64,000 bases of DNA from Gammaproteobacteria bacterium (GCA_012960755.1 DUAT01000039.1:2864-66863); one strand, 5' to 3'. Counted from the stretch's first letter, positions 1 to 9,056 are shown. The notes: generated from the sequence alone by a model not told the origin. Program-made: numbers and translations.

Positions 1-1
1 G

Positions 2-64
2 TGCGGCGGCATTATGGCGATGATTGACTGGCATAAACCAGAGGTCGCTTTCGAACCAAAATAA
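2..64 (+). CDS. Possible 3' end of an upstream gene (partial)
   Basis: One plus-strand frame stays open from the left window edge to a TAA at 62-64 and encodes a natural-looking tail (CGGIMAMIDWHKPEVAFEPK). It is followed by about 140 bases without a gene before the convergent end of ompW, as expected for the last codons of a gene that begins outside the window. Twenty residues are too few to name a family, and chance openness is possible. Confidence 0.35.
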   Translation, partial: CGGIMAMIDWHKPEVAFEPK

Positions 65-204
65 TTGACCATGGGTGTTGTTGTGATGAGCTGTAATGGA
101 TCAGCACAATAGTCACTGTGTACTATGTCGCTCAGGGAGGACCGAACTGAGCTCAGGATGACAGGTGTTTTGTCCCAAATTCTCTTAAGGACTTCGGATT
201 TTCT

Positions 205-894
205 CTAGAACCTATAACCTATTGAAAGGATGTACACGATCGGATCTATCTCCACATCAAACTTGACGTCTGCAACGGCGGTTTTAATCGTTGCTTCGGT
301 ATCAATATCGATGTACCACAGGGCCCCATTAATCAGCCAGTTTTCGTTAAGCATATAGTCAAATCCTACCTGGGCTGACAAGCCCCAGCTCTGATCCAGC
401 TCAAGTTTCGCGTTCACACTGCCGGGAGGCAGGCCTACGATGCCATCAAGTGCCAGATTAAGTTCATCGTCTACGTTTTCCTCGAAGAAAATAGTTGTGT
501 TGATTCCGAGACCCGCATAGGGTCGAAACCGGCTTGAAGAATCTCCAAAGTAGTATTGCAAGGTCAACGTTGGTGGGAGCTGCTTTGCATCTCCTGCATT
601 AATGCCTGTACCACTGACGGAAATATCATGCTTAAAAGGTGTCGCCGCCAGTAACTCAAGGCCAATGTTGTTACTCAACATATAGACGCCCGTCAATCCC
701 AGCTGAGTATCGCTGTCTACATCAACACCTGGCAGAGTTACGATGCCAGCGACGTCAATGGTATCGCTGTCCCCCTGCGGATCAACGACGATAGGTCCGG
801 CTCTGACGATCCAATCCCCCTTTTCGTGAGCTATGGCGTTTAAGGCATGTATGCCAGACGTGAAACACAATATCAGTGCTGCGACCTTATTCAC
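205..894 (-). CDS. ompW: OmpW family outer-membrane protein
   Basis: The gene encodes a small eight-stranded outer-membrane beta-barrel of the OmpW family, which forms a narrow hydrophobic channel. The 229-residue product has an N-terminal signal peptide ending near the Ala-His of NAIAHEKG, then the mature start GDWIVRAGPI, the family's usual opening. Alternating strand patterns and a C-terminal aromatic residue (GYRF) suit a barrel. The start codon is GTG at 894, chosen because GAGGAG lies about 7 bases upstream. A perfect FNR-type palindrome sits 58 bases upstream of it, matching the known FNR control of ompW in enteric bacteria. The length is typical and the gene looks intact. Confidence 0.92.
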   Translation of the reverse strand: MNKVAALILCFTSGIHALNAIAHEKGDWIVRAGPIVVDPQGDSDTIDVAGIVTLPGVDVDSDTQLGLTGVYMLSNNIGLELLAATPFKHDISVSGTGINAGDAKQLPPTLTLQYYFGDSSSRFRPYAGLGINTTIFFEENVDDELNLALDGIVGLPPGSVNAKLELDQSWGLSAQVGFDYMLNENWLINGALWYIDIDTEATIKTAVADVKFDVEIDPIVYILSIGYRF

Positions 895-952
895 GACTAT
901 CTCCTCAATGGAACATTTGAAGAGAAACTAGTTTGTCTAAAGGGAAAAAGCC

Positions 953-966
953 TTGATTCACATCAA
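953..966 (-). promoter_or_regulatory. FNR/ANR-type operator upstream of ompW
   Basis: The bases TTGATTCACATCAA match the FNR consensus TTGAT-N4-ATCAA in all ten defined positions. The centre lies about 65 bases upstream of the ompW GTG. Reading towards ompW, a weak -10-like TAGTTT at 925-930 follows about 32 bases after the site centre, which fits a class II activator position near -41.5. OmpW is FNR-controlled in enteric bacteria, so oxygen-responsive control of this copy is a reasonable inference. A CRP-family relative with the same half site could bind instead. Confidence 0.7.
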
Positions 967-1226
967 GTAAGGTTCAATTCAATTTTTCCAGGAAAGAACT
1001 CCTTTCCTCTCTAGTATTGCAGCGATATGAAACACCGCCCAGGCCGCCACACCGTTTACAATCGACATTATTACCATAGCAACAAAAAGGCGTCTTAAAA
1101 TGATCACCTTCAAGATACAAAGGCAGTATGTTTGATCGGGATGGACTGGTCCGGTTTCGAAAGCAGGCAGGTTGCCCTCAGGACGCTGTGCCAGCACAAT
1201 TGCAATGAACTCAAAGGAGAATATCA

Positions 1227-2660
1227 ATGAAATTACTTGCTGGCAGGACATTGCCATCAATGAAAACCGGATTCCTGTTCGGGGTTCTGGTAATCATACT
1301 GGGCGTCAGCCCCACTAATATCGCCACTGCTTCTGAATCCGTCACGGCTTCATCCGAGGCCGCATCGGAAAATTACCAGGACAACTGGTGGCGTTCCGTC
1401 CGACAGGGAATGTGGGAATGGGAAGGTGCCGACTGGTCAGTTATTCGAAGCGCGCTGGTCCGTATCGAACAGGCAAGCGGCAAGCGACGGTACCCGGACA
1501 AGGTGGATACCATCATCAAGTATGGTCCAGGCCACTGGGTTTACGAGTGGAGTCGAATTGGCGAGAAAGCCTACAAACAAGGACTCAAACAAGAGAATAA
1601 AGGCGACACGGTGGCAGCACGCCGTTCATTCCTGAATTCGTCAATCTACTACACCCAGGGAAGCTATCCACACCTGCGAGACAAGCACTCTCGCGCAGCA
1701 CTCGCAAAGGCCTTTGAAATGTACAAGCGCGCAGGCCGCTATTTTTCTGTTCCAATGGAGGAATGGGAACTGGAAGTTGATGGCGCTCGATTTAAGGCAT
1801 TCGTCCATTTCCCGGAGAGTCCAACATCAAAACCCATACCAGTCATATTAAAGACAGGGGGCATGGATGTCCTGAGCACCGAATTCTATCCGCTCTCTGA
1901 AACAATTACAGAATACGGTGCGGCAATGATTGTCTACGATTCTCCCGGCACGGGAAACGACGGCATTGTCGACAGCGAATACGATAAACACCATGTTGCC
2001 GTGCTCAAACGAGTCCTCGCTGACCGCCGTTTTGATGCGGAAAGAATTGGCATCTGGTCCGAAAGCCTGGCTGGTGTAACCGCAGTGAAAATTGCAATCG
2101 GTGAGCATCGGGGCAGCATTGCCGCCGCGGTCAACAGCTGTGGACCAATACATACGCTCTACGCACTGGCAATGTCAGGCGAGGAGCCTACTCAATACGA
2201 TTCACACGAACTGGTTGCGGCATACAACAAAGGGCAGTTGTCAAAGCAGAAACTTGCAGAGATTCAAAAGACTATGTTGACGCCGGAATTTGAACAGCGA
2301 TTACTCAATTTTCAAACTGAGACCTACCTTGATCGCGTACGCGCCAGCTCCGACAATATGATGGGGCTTCTTGCCAGCAGCTTGCCGGTTTCCCTTGTTG
2401 ACCAGGGTCTGCTCGGCAAAAAGAATATTACCAACACGCCTATTCTGACTATCAATACGCATTTCGATCCCCTGGTGCCATTGTCCGAAAGCCAATTGGC
2501 AACAGACGCTTCAGTTCAGGGAAAGCTCATGATTATTGACGAATACGGTGGTCACTGTGTGTCGAGAGCAGAAATTCCTCTCATCATGGAGTGGTTGGCA
2601 TTTCACCTGCAGTTAGCGCCGCTGGGGAACTATGTCAATAAAATCAGAGCCGTCAACTAA
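1227..2660 (+). CDS. Secreted FrsA-like alpha/beta hydrolase
   Basis: This 477-residue protein has an N-terminal hydrophobic signal or anchor (about residues 14-32), a helical N-terminal domain (about 50-175) and a C-terminal alpha/beta-hydrolase domain of the FrsA/DUF1100 type. The nucleophile elbow is WSESLAG with Ser near residue 280. The acid is probably Asp in THFDPLVP and the histidine is in YGGHC. It probably cleaves an ester outside the cytoplasm; the substrate is unknown. The ATG at 1227 has AAAGGAG about 7 bases upstream, which favours it over the in-frame ATG at 1260. A remnant of an unrelated aminotransferase begins right after the stop. Confidence 0.8.
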   Translation: MKLLAGRTLPSMKTGFLFGVLVIILGVSPTNIATASESVTASSEAASENYQDNWWRSVRQGMWEWEGADWSVIRSALVRIEQASGKRRYPDKVDTIIKYGPGHWVYEWSRIGEKAYKQGLKQENKGDTVAARRSFLNSSIYYTQGSYPHLRDKHSRAALAKAFEMYKRAGRYFSVPMEEWELEVDGARFKAFVHFPESPTSKPIPVILKTGGMDVLSTEFYPLSETITEYGAAMIVYDSPGTGNDGIVDSEYDKHHVAVLKRVLADRRFDAERIGIWSESLAGVTAVKIAIGEHRGSIAAAVNSCGPIHTLYALAMSGEEPTQYDSHELVAAYNKGQLSKQKLAEIQKTMLTPEFEQRLLNFQTETYLDRVRASSDNMMGLLASSLPVSLVDQGLLGKKNITNTPILTINTHFDPLVPLSESQLATDASVQGKLMIIDEYGGHCVSRAEIPLIMEWLAFHLQLAPLGNYVNKIRAVN

Positions 2661-2661
2661 A

Positions 2662-2874
2662 TCAGTGATGATGTGTGTTGAGTTCGTGGCGAACAAGGAA
2701 ACCAGGGAACTGTTTGCAGACGAACTCGGTAGGGGCGGTCTGGTATCAAAACAGGCAAGTGCCAGAGGTCTTTTTGTACGTCCCATTGGTCATCTGAACG
2801 TGATGTCACCCTCGCTGACCTTTACTCGAGAACCAGTGGACACAATTATTGACACGTTGCGCGTGAGCATCTAG
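2662..2874 (+). pseudogene. Class III aminotransferase C-terminal remnant
   Basis: About 70 codons encode the characteristic tail of class III (omega) aminotransferases: MMCVEFVANKETRELF, then ARGLFVRPIGHLNVMSPS, then LTFTREPVDTIIDTLR. Nothing upstream encodes the PLP-binding part, because the preceding sequence is the hydrolase gene. In-frame ATG codons exist near 2632 and 2668, but a 70-residue tail cannot be a working aminotransferase. The reading frame is intact to its own TAG, so the truncation may be recent or caused by a rearrangement at about 2660. Confidence 0.8.
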
Positions 2875-3322
2875 GCAACCTGTGAGCAGCTTCTTGAAAA
2901 TGGCATATTAATAAGATAAGTCCTGGGCATTCAACAATGTAGCCGTCAACTATTATCTATTGACGTTGGATGTCGACACCCGAATGGTCGAGGTAACCCA
3001 GTACCATGCTGATGAACCTCACCAAGGTGCCTGATCAGTACGCAACTATCTCAATAGCGACATAACCCCCGGATCGAAACTAACCTGGAGTAAAGGTTAC
3101 AGAATGAGCCAGGCAATTAAAAAATAGGGAAGATATCAATGAACCCGCTTTGCTGGATCGTGAAAGTGGATCGATGCAGAGGCTGAATTCTCACCGATAA
3201 GTGGTTAGCTGCAAAATAATCAGCGCAATTTCGAACTGTCGGGTGAATGTCGGGTTAGATTCGTAACCGACATTATGGAAATCAGTGAATACTCGTGACT
3301 ATTAAGCCCACAGGTAAGTTTA
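2875..3322. other. Intergenic spacer with no recognised gene
   Basis: This 448-base stretch between two gene remnants contains no reading frame with recognisable protein similarity on either strand and no clear terminator or promoter. It probably belongs to the same decayed segment as its flanks. Confidence 0.4.
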
Positions 3323-3499
3323 ATGATTCTCAAAGAGTTACGTACAAGCCATCATCTCTCGCAAAAGCAATTGGCTCAACTATCTGGGCTAAATGTTAGA
3401 ACAATCCCGCGTATTGAAAACCATTGTTGCCACATCTATCTCACTGCGACGATAATCTTCTTGATGGTGCCGGTGAAGCGGGTCGCTTCTGGCCCGTGA
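3323..3499 (+). pseudogene. Truncated XRE/Cro-CI HTH regulator
   Basis: A 58-codon frame starts MILKELRTSHHLSQKQLAQL and continues SGLNVRTIPRIEN. This is a textbook HTH_3 helix-turn-helix: LKELR, then LSQKQLAQLSGL, then RTIxRIEN. After about residue 36 the similarity stops and the frame runs antisense into the 3' end of the arylsulfatase gene, so the rest of the DNA-binding domain is missing. It is best read as a remnant whose downstream part was replaced by the sulfatase-side sequence. No convincing ribosome binding site precedes it. Confidence 0.65.
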
Positions 3500-5790
3500 C
3501 CAATGCCTTCAGCGACTGGTGTCTGATTATCTAGCCCAACGTCTGCAGTTTCGTCAGCAGAGAAAATATTAGGTTGTGTTTTCTCTACGCGGCCTTCTGC
3601 GACAACTTTACCGCCGATGTAGATAGTCGCCTTACCACCTTTGCCATTTCCACCACCGTCATAGACAAAATCAACCTTAACAATTACAGGGCCTTCGGAA
3701 AGTGCATCGGAGCTAACAATTACATATCTTTCAAGTCCTAGGAAGTTGTAGGTGAACTCCGGCTTATTATCTCTCATGTAAAGTGACCAGCCGCCAAAAC
3801 GACCACCCTGGGACAGAATGACACCATTAGCTCCTCTGCTGGGAATACCAAGTTCAGCAGTGATTGAGAATGACCGGTTCTTGATATTGATAAATGTATT
3901 CTCAAGCATGCCTTCCATGCCCTCATACAGAGTAAGAGATGTTCTGTCGCCTAACAAATCTGGTCGACCGGCAAGGGCTGCATTGGTCCTTACAATTGTT
4001 CTGTCATCAATGGGTAGTACATGATATTTCTGTGCCTGCCACATGAATAGATCCTGCATCTCCATTAGCCTTTCAGGATGTTTCTTTGCCAGGTTATTTG
4101 CCAGACTGAAATCGTCAGGTACGTAGTAGAGATCCCATTCGTCTGATTTCAGCGGTGGTAGATTGCTGTTCTGCCACGGAGCACGGTGGATCGTGCGGGC
4201 AAACCAACCATTATTGTACAGGGCGCGGTTGCCAAACATTTCGAAGTATTGAATAGTATGACGCTCAGCAGCACTCGCATCGCTGAAAGTATAAGCCAAA
4301 CTGGTACCTTCGATAGGTGTTTGTGGTACCCCATTAACCACTTTTGGTTCCGGTAATCCAGCCATCTCTAAAACAGTTGGTGCAATATCTATGACGTGGG
4401 TGAACTGGGTCCTGATCCCTCCCTTATCCGCAATGCTATTTGGGTAATGAATAACCATACCGTTGCGAGTACCACCAAAATCTGAAGCAACCTGTTTGGT
4501 CCAGGTGAATGGTGCGTCAAATGCAACTGCCCAGCCAGCTGCCATATGAGGGAAAGTTGACGGACCACCCCATTCGTCCATCAATGGAATAAGGTCTTCC
4601 ACTCTTTCTTCTACGCCATTGAAGTATGTCATTTCATTGTACATACCAACAAAGCCGCCCTCAGCACTGGTACCATTATCACCCGCAATATAGATAAACA
4701 AGGTGTTATCCAATTCATCTATTTCTTCAATGGAATCTACAAACCTCCCAATTTCGAAATCAGTCATCTCCATGAAACCGGCGAAAACCTCCGCCTGTCG
4801 AGCAAATAATTTCTTTTCGTTATCGGGTAACGCCTTCCAGTCCTTTATGTCATCCGGTTTGGGGGGGAGTTTCGTATTTCCGGGAATAATCCCCATTTTT
4901 TTCTCGTTCTTAACCGTTTCTTTTCTAACGGAATCCCATCCTTTATCAAACTTCCCCTTGTATTTGTCAGACCAGTCTTTAGAAACGTGGTGTGGTGCAT
5001 GCACTGCCCCTGTCGCAAAATAGACAAAGAAGGGCTTGTCAGGAGTCATCGATTGCTGGGCTTTTACCCAGTTGATGGCCTGGTTAGTCATGTCTGTCGT
5101 GAAGTGGTAATTTTCCATTTTAGGCGGAGCAACTTTTTTGACACCATCATAAATAAGCGGGGCCCACTGATCGGTCTCGCCACCGATAAATCCATAAAAT
5201 TTGTCAAACCCCTGATGTGTTGGCCAACGATCAAAAGGACCTGAGATGCTTGTTTCCCAGGCGGCAGTTTCATGCCACTTGCCAAAGGCAGCCGTACTGT
5301 AACCGTTAAGGCGAAGCATTTCTGCTAACGGTGCAACACTATTTGGCAACTGCCCTGTGTTACCGGGATAGGCCGTAGCAGTTTCCATTATAGAACCGGT
5401 ATTGGTGGTGTGGTGGTTCCGCCCGGTTTTAAGTGCCATCCTTGTGGGAGAACAAAGCGCCGTGGTATGGAAATTGTTAAAACGTATCCCTGCACTGGCG
5501 AGCTTATCCAGGTTTGGTGTATTGATCGGCCCACCAAATGTAGAAGTAGCTCCGAAGCCCAGATCATCTATCAAAACAATGACGACATTGGGAGCAGCTT
5601 CAGGAGCAGTTACAGTAAAAGGAGCAGGTGGTTTTGTATTTCGCACATCCAATTCGGTAAAGGTTTGGGGCTCGGGTGTCAGAATCGGCAATACTTCTCG
5701 ATTGATTTGTAGTTGGTTAGACGCAATTGCTGTTGAACTTAACAGCATCGATATTGTCACGCAGGTTGATCTTAACAATGAACGACTCAT
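3436..5790 (-). CDS. Exported arylsulfatase with C-terminal lectin-like domain
   Basis: This is a type I sulfatase of the large AtsA/AtsD-like arylsulfatase group, about 784 residues from the preferred start. It hydrolyses sulfate esters and needs a formylglycine made from Cys113 in the motif CSPTR. Metal ligands include Asp75-Asp76 (IDDLG) and the later GDNGTS. A signal peptide (MSRSLLRS to AIAS) implies export. The last 180 residues look like a concanavalin-type beta-sandwich. The ATG at 5790 is chosen because AAGGGAC precedes it and the signal peptide begins there; a longer frame to 5895 would put 35 basic residues in front. No sulfatase-maturing enzyme is visible nearby. Confidence 0.88.
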   Translation of the reverse strand: MSRSLLRSTCVTISMLLSSTAIASNQLQINREVLPILTPEPQTFTELDVRNTKPPAPFTVTAPEAAPNVVIVLIDDLGFGATSTFGGPINTPNLDKLASAGIRFNNFHTTALCSPTRMALKTGRNHHTTNTGSIMETATAYPGNTGQLPNSVAPLAEMLRLNGYSTAAFGKWHETAAWETSISGPFDRWPTHQGFDKFYGFIGGETDQWAPLIYDGVKKVAPPKMENYHFTTDMTNQAINWVKAQQSMTPDKPFFVYFATGAVHAPHHVSKDWSDKYKGKFDKGWDSVRKETVKNEKKMGIIPGNTKLPPKPDDIKDWKALPDNEKKLFARQAEVFAGFMEMTDFEIGRFVDSIEEIDELDNTLFIYIAGDNGTSAEGGFVGMYNEMTYFNGVEERVEDLIPLMDEWGGPSTFPHMAAGWAVAFDAPFTWTKQVASDFGGTRNGMVIHYPNSIADKGGIRTQFTHVIDIAPTVLEMAGLPEPKVVNGVPQTPIEGTSLAYTFSDASAAERHTIQYFEMFGNRALYNNGWFARTIHRAPWQNSNLPPLKSDEWDLYYVPDDFSLANNLAKKHPERLMEMQDLFMWQAQKYHVLPIDDRTIVRTNAALAGRPDLLGDRTSLTLYEGMEGMLENTFINIKNRSFSITAELGIPSRGANGVILSQGGRFGGWSLYMRDNKPEFTYNFLGLERYVIVSSDALSEGPVIVKVDFVYDGGGNGKGGKATIYIGGKVVAEGRVEKTQPNIFSADETADVGLDNQTPVAEGIGHGPEATRFTGTIKKIIVAVR

Positions 5791-6366
5791 GGACTGTCCC
5801 TTAAATTTTTTATATCGAAACGAACACAATCGCCGAGCAACTGCGGGCACATTGTACAGAAATTTGAGGCGGCGGGTAAACAAATACCCCAACACAGAAT
5901 CGGGAATGCCCGGCTATGTCCGAATAGAGAAAGCTAAGAATACTGGCCTCATCGAGCAGTATCTTCCGCAGTCCGGTCCGACGTGGTCAGAGTATGTCCT
6001 TGCTACCGGCTCGACCAAACGCTCGAACCCTGGCATCAAAATCCGGTCGTGTTTGGGAAACAGATGACTCCAGTACTGAATCAGTGCATACATTGAGCTA
6101 AAAGATACAAATCCCAAATTACAAGCCTAACTCACACCATATAGACCGAACAACCAAGTGACCTGAATCATCGCAGTGCAACGATACATCTACGCGATGC
6201 ATTTTTTGACCATACGGGGATGCACGGCACGTAATCAAATACCAAAGAGAGGTGGTGGCAGGTGATCTTCGGGAAATTAGTGCCGGAGTAACGAGAATCG
6301 GTAACAAGTCGATGACAGTTTGCCAACTGGATCGATTTGACCTGGGTATCCGTTTTCTTTCTTTAA
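5791..6366. other. Spacer with no recognised intact gene
   Basis: About 575 bases lie between the arylsulfatase start and the permease remnant. Open frames exist on both strands but none encodes a recognisable family or has a convincing ribosome binding site. Around 6250-6340 the plus strand may hold further scrambled pieces of the permease remnant (WWQVIFG-like and GNKSMTV-like words), but they are split between frames and are not secure. The sulfatase promoter should lie near 5800-5900. Confidence 0.35.
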
Positions 6367-6650
6367 GCCAAGTTCTTCAGGTGGAATGCCGCCAACTTTT
6401 CGTTTCCAATGTTCCAGAAGATCTGGCGCCCGTTATTCATTTCACCATCAGCGCCGCTCGATGATAAAAACAACTATTCACTGACCGGGCGACTCAGCGA
6501 GAATTCGACATTCGAATCTGCTGCTAATGACATCAATCAAACCCTGGAGACGTTAAGGTCAGATAACCCTGACTTGTATCGTCAACAGAGGCTCACCGTC
6601 GGGCCGTACAATCTAACCGCGATAATGGGGGGTAGCAACGTACTGTCGTC
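6367..6650 (+). pseudogene. Remnant of FtsX/MacB-type ABC permease (ADOP-like)
   Basis: Two adjoining frames together resemble the periplasmic part of acidobacterial-type duplicated permeases. The first reads SGGMPPTFRF, like the family's V-GVMPP-F-FP motif. After a frameshift near 6397 the second reads FSFPMFQKIWRPLF, then NNYSLTGRLSENSTFESAAN and an alpha-helical INQTLETLRSDNPDLYRQ, like the GRLKPG-V-AQA-EL-A-YP segment. The frame then dissolves into the antisense of the GNAT gene. No transmembrane segment survives. The assignment rests on motif order rather than a computed alignment. Confidence 0.55.
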
Positions 6651-6651
6651 G

Positions 6652-7242
6652 CTAGAGGTGAACGGGCTCATCCACCTGTTCATTGTGACCGTCGACGTCG
6701 TAGGACATGATGACAAGATCCCTGGCGGTTCCGTTGGAGTCCTCAACATAATCAGCGAGGATTGCCTCCGGGATAAATCCGAGGCGCCTGAATGCAGCCT
6801 GCGCACCTTTTTGGTCCGTTGTCATATTGGCCATTAATTTTCTCAGGCCTTCGTGGCGGGCAACATCAAATATTCTGCTGGTCAGGAACTTGCCAAGGCC
6901 TTTGCTGCGATACTCAGAGCCGACATTTACTCTGATTTCGCCGACCCGGCGCGTCCAGCGTGCTTTGTTCCTATGCACACTGGCGTAACCAATCAGAAGG
7001 TTATCATTGTAGGCAACCAGTGTAATTGAATCACCGGTCTCGAGATTGGTAATCCATTCATCCACAACCGCCGGGTCGGTTATGTCTGTCCGGAGGAACA
7101 TCAGGTCTTCTTCCCGTAACGAACGGGCAAAATTCAGTATTTCGTCCCGGTCATCTGCAGTCATCAGGCGAACATCAACCTCGGATTTATCCGGTAACTT
7201 TATCGTCTGCGGGAAGTCATCAGTAGTTTGTTTGGCGTTCAT
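6652..7242 (-). CDS. GNAT family N-acetyltransferase
   Basis: This 196-residue protein has a single GNAT fold with the acetyl-CoA loop VGSEYRSKGLGKFL and the C-terminal FRRLGF motif of the family. It transfers an acyl group from acyl-CoA to an amine; the substrate cannot be told from the sequence. AAGGAG lies 7 bases before the ATG. It starts 24 bases after the WS/DGAT gene on the same strand, so the two are probably co-transcribed. The last 15 residues (after MSYDVDG) look like an untidy tail abutting the permease remnant. Confidence 0.85.
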   Translation of the reverse strand: MNAKQTTDDFPQTIKLPDKSEVDVRLMTADDRDEILNFARSLREEDLMFLRTDITDPAVVDEWITNLETGDSITLVAYNDNLLIGYASVHRNKARWTRRVGEIRVNVGSEYRSKGLGKFLTSRIFDVARHEGLRKLMANMTTDQKGAQAAFRRLGFIPEAILADYVEDSNGTARDLVIMSYDVDGHNEQVDEPVHL

Positions 7243-7266
7243 GCTATCTCCTTTTGTAGAGCACTA

Positions 7267-8718
7267 TTAAGCTAGAACGGTTTCATTGTGGTGCCTGGCG
7301 CTGGTTAACAGCTCATCAAAGGCGCCTGTGACCTCGTCTGTAAACATCTCGAGGTCCGGTAACAGTCTCGGATCGGCTGTCAGGTTGAAAAACATTTTCT
7401 GGTTGTAGCTGCCGACAGCAATTGCCAAACCCATGTTGCCGGTAAGCATCATGAGACCCAAGGTCGCAACAATTTCTTTCCCGGCAATATACTGGGGCAC
7501 CTGGACGCCTGGCACATTGGTGAGTACAAAGTTGACCCCAAATCCAGGTGGCCGGGCTCCAAAGGGTGGTAATACCGGTGGTGGGTTATTCGCGGCGAGG
7601 CGGGTAGGGTCGAAGGGTGTACCCACGAGTAACAGCGGTGCCATCAGTATCGGTGCTATTGAAACCGACGATTCCTGCATGTAAGTCATCGCCTGTGCTT
7701 CCTGGGACTCTTTGATGCGACTGGTTTCCTTAATCACAGCTGCCAGCCGTTCTCGCGCTTCCATCTTTGATGCAGGCAGCATGGGAAAAATTGCAGATAC
7801 CCGATTACCCAGGTCTCCCCCTTCACCCTCGGTCCTGACATTAACAGGGCACATTAAGCGGAAATTTCTTCCTTCGTTCTGTTCCTTATGAGCACCCAGG
7901 TAGCGGGCCGCGCCTTCTGACACCGCTGCAAGCGCAATATCATTGATCGTGCCACCAAATGCGCGGCGGATCTCACGAAACTCCGACATGGGATGTTCGG
8001 ACCAGGTCAGCTTTCGCTCTGGGCCGACCGCCGAGGCATTCCAGGGCGCCGTTATCGACGGGTTGGTTATGAACCGGCTCATGGTCTCAAAACCACGGCG
8101 CAATTGGGTCTGGGCTTCGCTGTTTGTGGGCAACAACGCCATGGGATTGGTATTCATGGCGGCCTGGACATTGTCCCGGAACGCCTCCGTCATTAGTTCA
8201 ACCTGTGAAGGCAAGGGCGGGACCACTGGCGTTTCGACCGGAGGTTCCGGCGGCTGCGCATCGGCGGAATAATCAAACAGGACCGTTGCCATCTGCACAG
8301 TGGAAGCACCGTCTACCATAGCGTGATGCATTTGTTGCAGGATCAGCGTTCGGTCTTTCACTCCCGTTACCACAAAGTACTTCCAGAGTGGTCGGTTCCT
8401 GTCCATCACGCCCTGATTCAGTTTCGCCAACGCCGCAATCCCGTCGGTCATGGAGCTGGCTGGTGGCAGTTGATGGTGGACAAAATGATTCTTAGGATCG
8501 AAATCAGGGTCCTCGACCCACTTGGGATGGGCAAGGTTCATTGGTACAAAAACAAGGCGCTGTCTCAGCCTGGGAACAAGGTGAAGCCTCGCTGTGTAAA
8601 ATTCACAAACTTCCTCAAACGACAGTTCACCTTCGACGACCAAAATGCCTGCCGTCTGCATCGGTCCGCTCGCCGTTTCGGTATAAAGGAATGATGCATC
8701 CTGTTCACTGAGTCGCAT
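7267..8718 (-). CDS. Wax ester synthase/diacylglycerol acyltransferase (WS/DGAT)
   Basis: The product (483 residues, usual length) is a bifunctional WS/DGAT acyltransferase that joins acyl-CoA to fatty alcohols or diacylglycerol to make storage wax esters or triacylglycerol at the membrane. The catalytic HHxxxDG is present as HHAMVDG (His131, His132, Asp136, Gly137). The conserved NDIALAAVSEGAARYL and NVRTEGEGGDLGN segments follow. The ATG has GGAGATTCGAT before it. A GNAT gene lies 24 bases downstream and a small unknown gene about 107 bases upstream on the same strand. The gene implies neutral-lipid storage, common in marine gammaproteobacteria. Confidence 0.92.
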   Translation of the reverse strand: MRLSEQDASFLYTETASGPMQTAGILVVEGELSFEEVCEFYTARLHLVPRLRQRLVFVPMNLAHPKWVEDPDFDPKNHFVHHQLPPASSMTDGIAALAKLNQGVMDRNRPLWKYFVVTGVKDRTLILQQMHHAMVDGASTVQMATVLFDYSADAQPPEPPVETPVVPPLPSQVELMTEAFRDNVQAAMNTNPMALLPTNSEAQTQLRRGFETMSRFITNPSITAPWNASAVGPERKLTWSEHPMSEFREIRRAFGGTINDIALAAVSEGAARYLGAHKEQNEGRNFRLMCPVNVRTEGEGGDLGNRVSAIFPMLPASKMEARERLAAVIKETSRIKESQEAQAMTYMQESSVSIAPILMAPLLLVGTPFDPTRLAANNPPPVLPPFGARPPGFGVNFVLTNVPGVQVPQYIAGKEIVATLGLMMLTGNMGLAIAVGSYNQKMFFNLTADPRLLPDLEMFTDEVTGAFDELLTSARHHNETVLA

Positions 8719-8825
8719 ATCGAATCTCCATGCCTGACTGTGTCCATCCTGTCCAATATGAACTTAATCGGGTCAGCTTTCAAAGTTATTCCTACATAGA
8801 CAGCTGCCGTGCCAGAAAAGAAATA

Positions 8826-9056
8826 TTAGTTAGATAAGACTTTACGCAGCTGCCTGCGCCGGTAGTCTAGTTTGTAATTAGCAGTGATGATGGCATCGGC
8901 ATTTTCAAGGGCAGCCTGGAAATAATCCCTGAGGTGCGGTGGCGCGTTCTTGAATACCTGCATGCGAACGCAGCGGATATCGACTTCCTCCAGCGCGTAC
9001 GCGCCTCCCGGACCAAGAATCTCGCGTGCCGCCGGAGATAAATCCTCTTTGTTCAT
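8826..9056 (-). CDS. Small conserved-looking hypothetical protein
   Basis: This 76-residue soluble protein (MNKEDLSPAAREILGPGG to RRRQLRKVLSN) is not recognised. It has no signal peptide or membrane helix, a hydrophobic middle (LEEVDIRCVRMQVFK) and a basic, helical C-terminus. The start at 9056 is preceded by a purine-rich GGGAGGGGAGCGGAG, much better than anything before the in-frame upstream start at 9203. It lies upstream of the WS/DGAT gene on the same strand and might lead that operon. Confidence 0.6.
   Translation of the reverse strand: MNKEDLSPAAREILGPGGAYALEEVDIRCVRMQVFKNAPPHLRDYFQAALENADAIITANYKLDYRRRQLRKVLSN

Noticed and set aside
979..1260. 93-codon minus-strand frame with hydrophobic stretches upstream of the FrsA-like gene
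   Set aside because: It overlaps the start and ribosome binding site of the well-supported plus-strand gene, has no ribosome binding site of its own and no recognisable similarity. A shorter 32-residue membrane peptide from an internal ATG cannot be excluded.
5402..6067. Long plus-strand frame antisense to the arylsulfatase start
   Set aside because: Most of it mirrors the sulfatase coding strand and its translation shows no family pattern.
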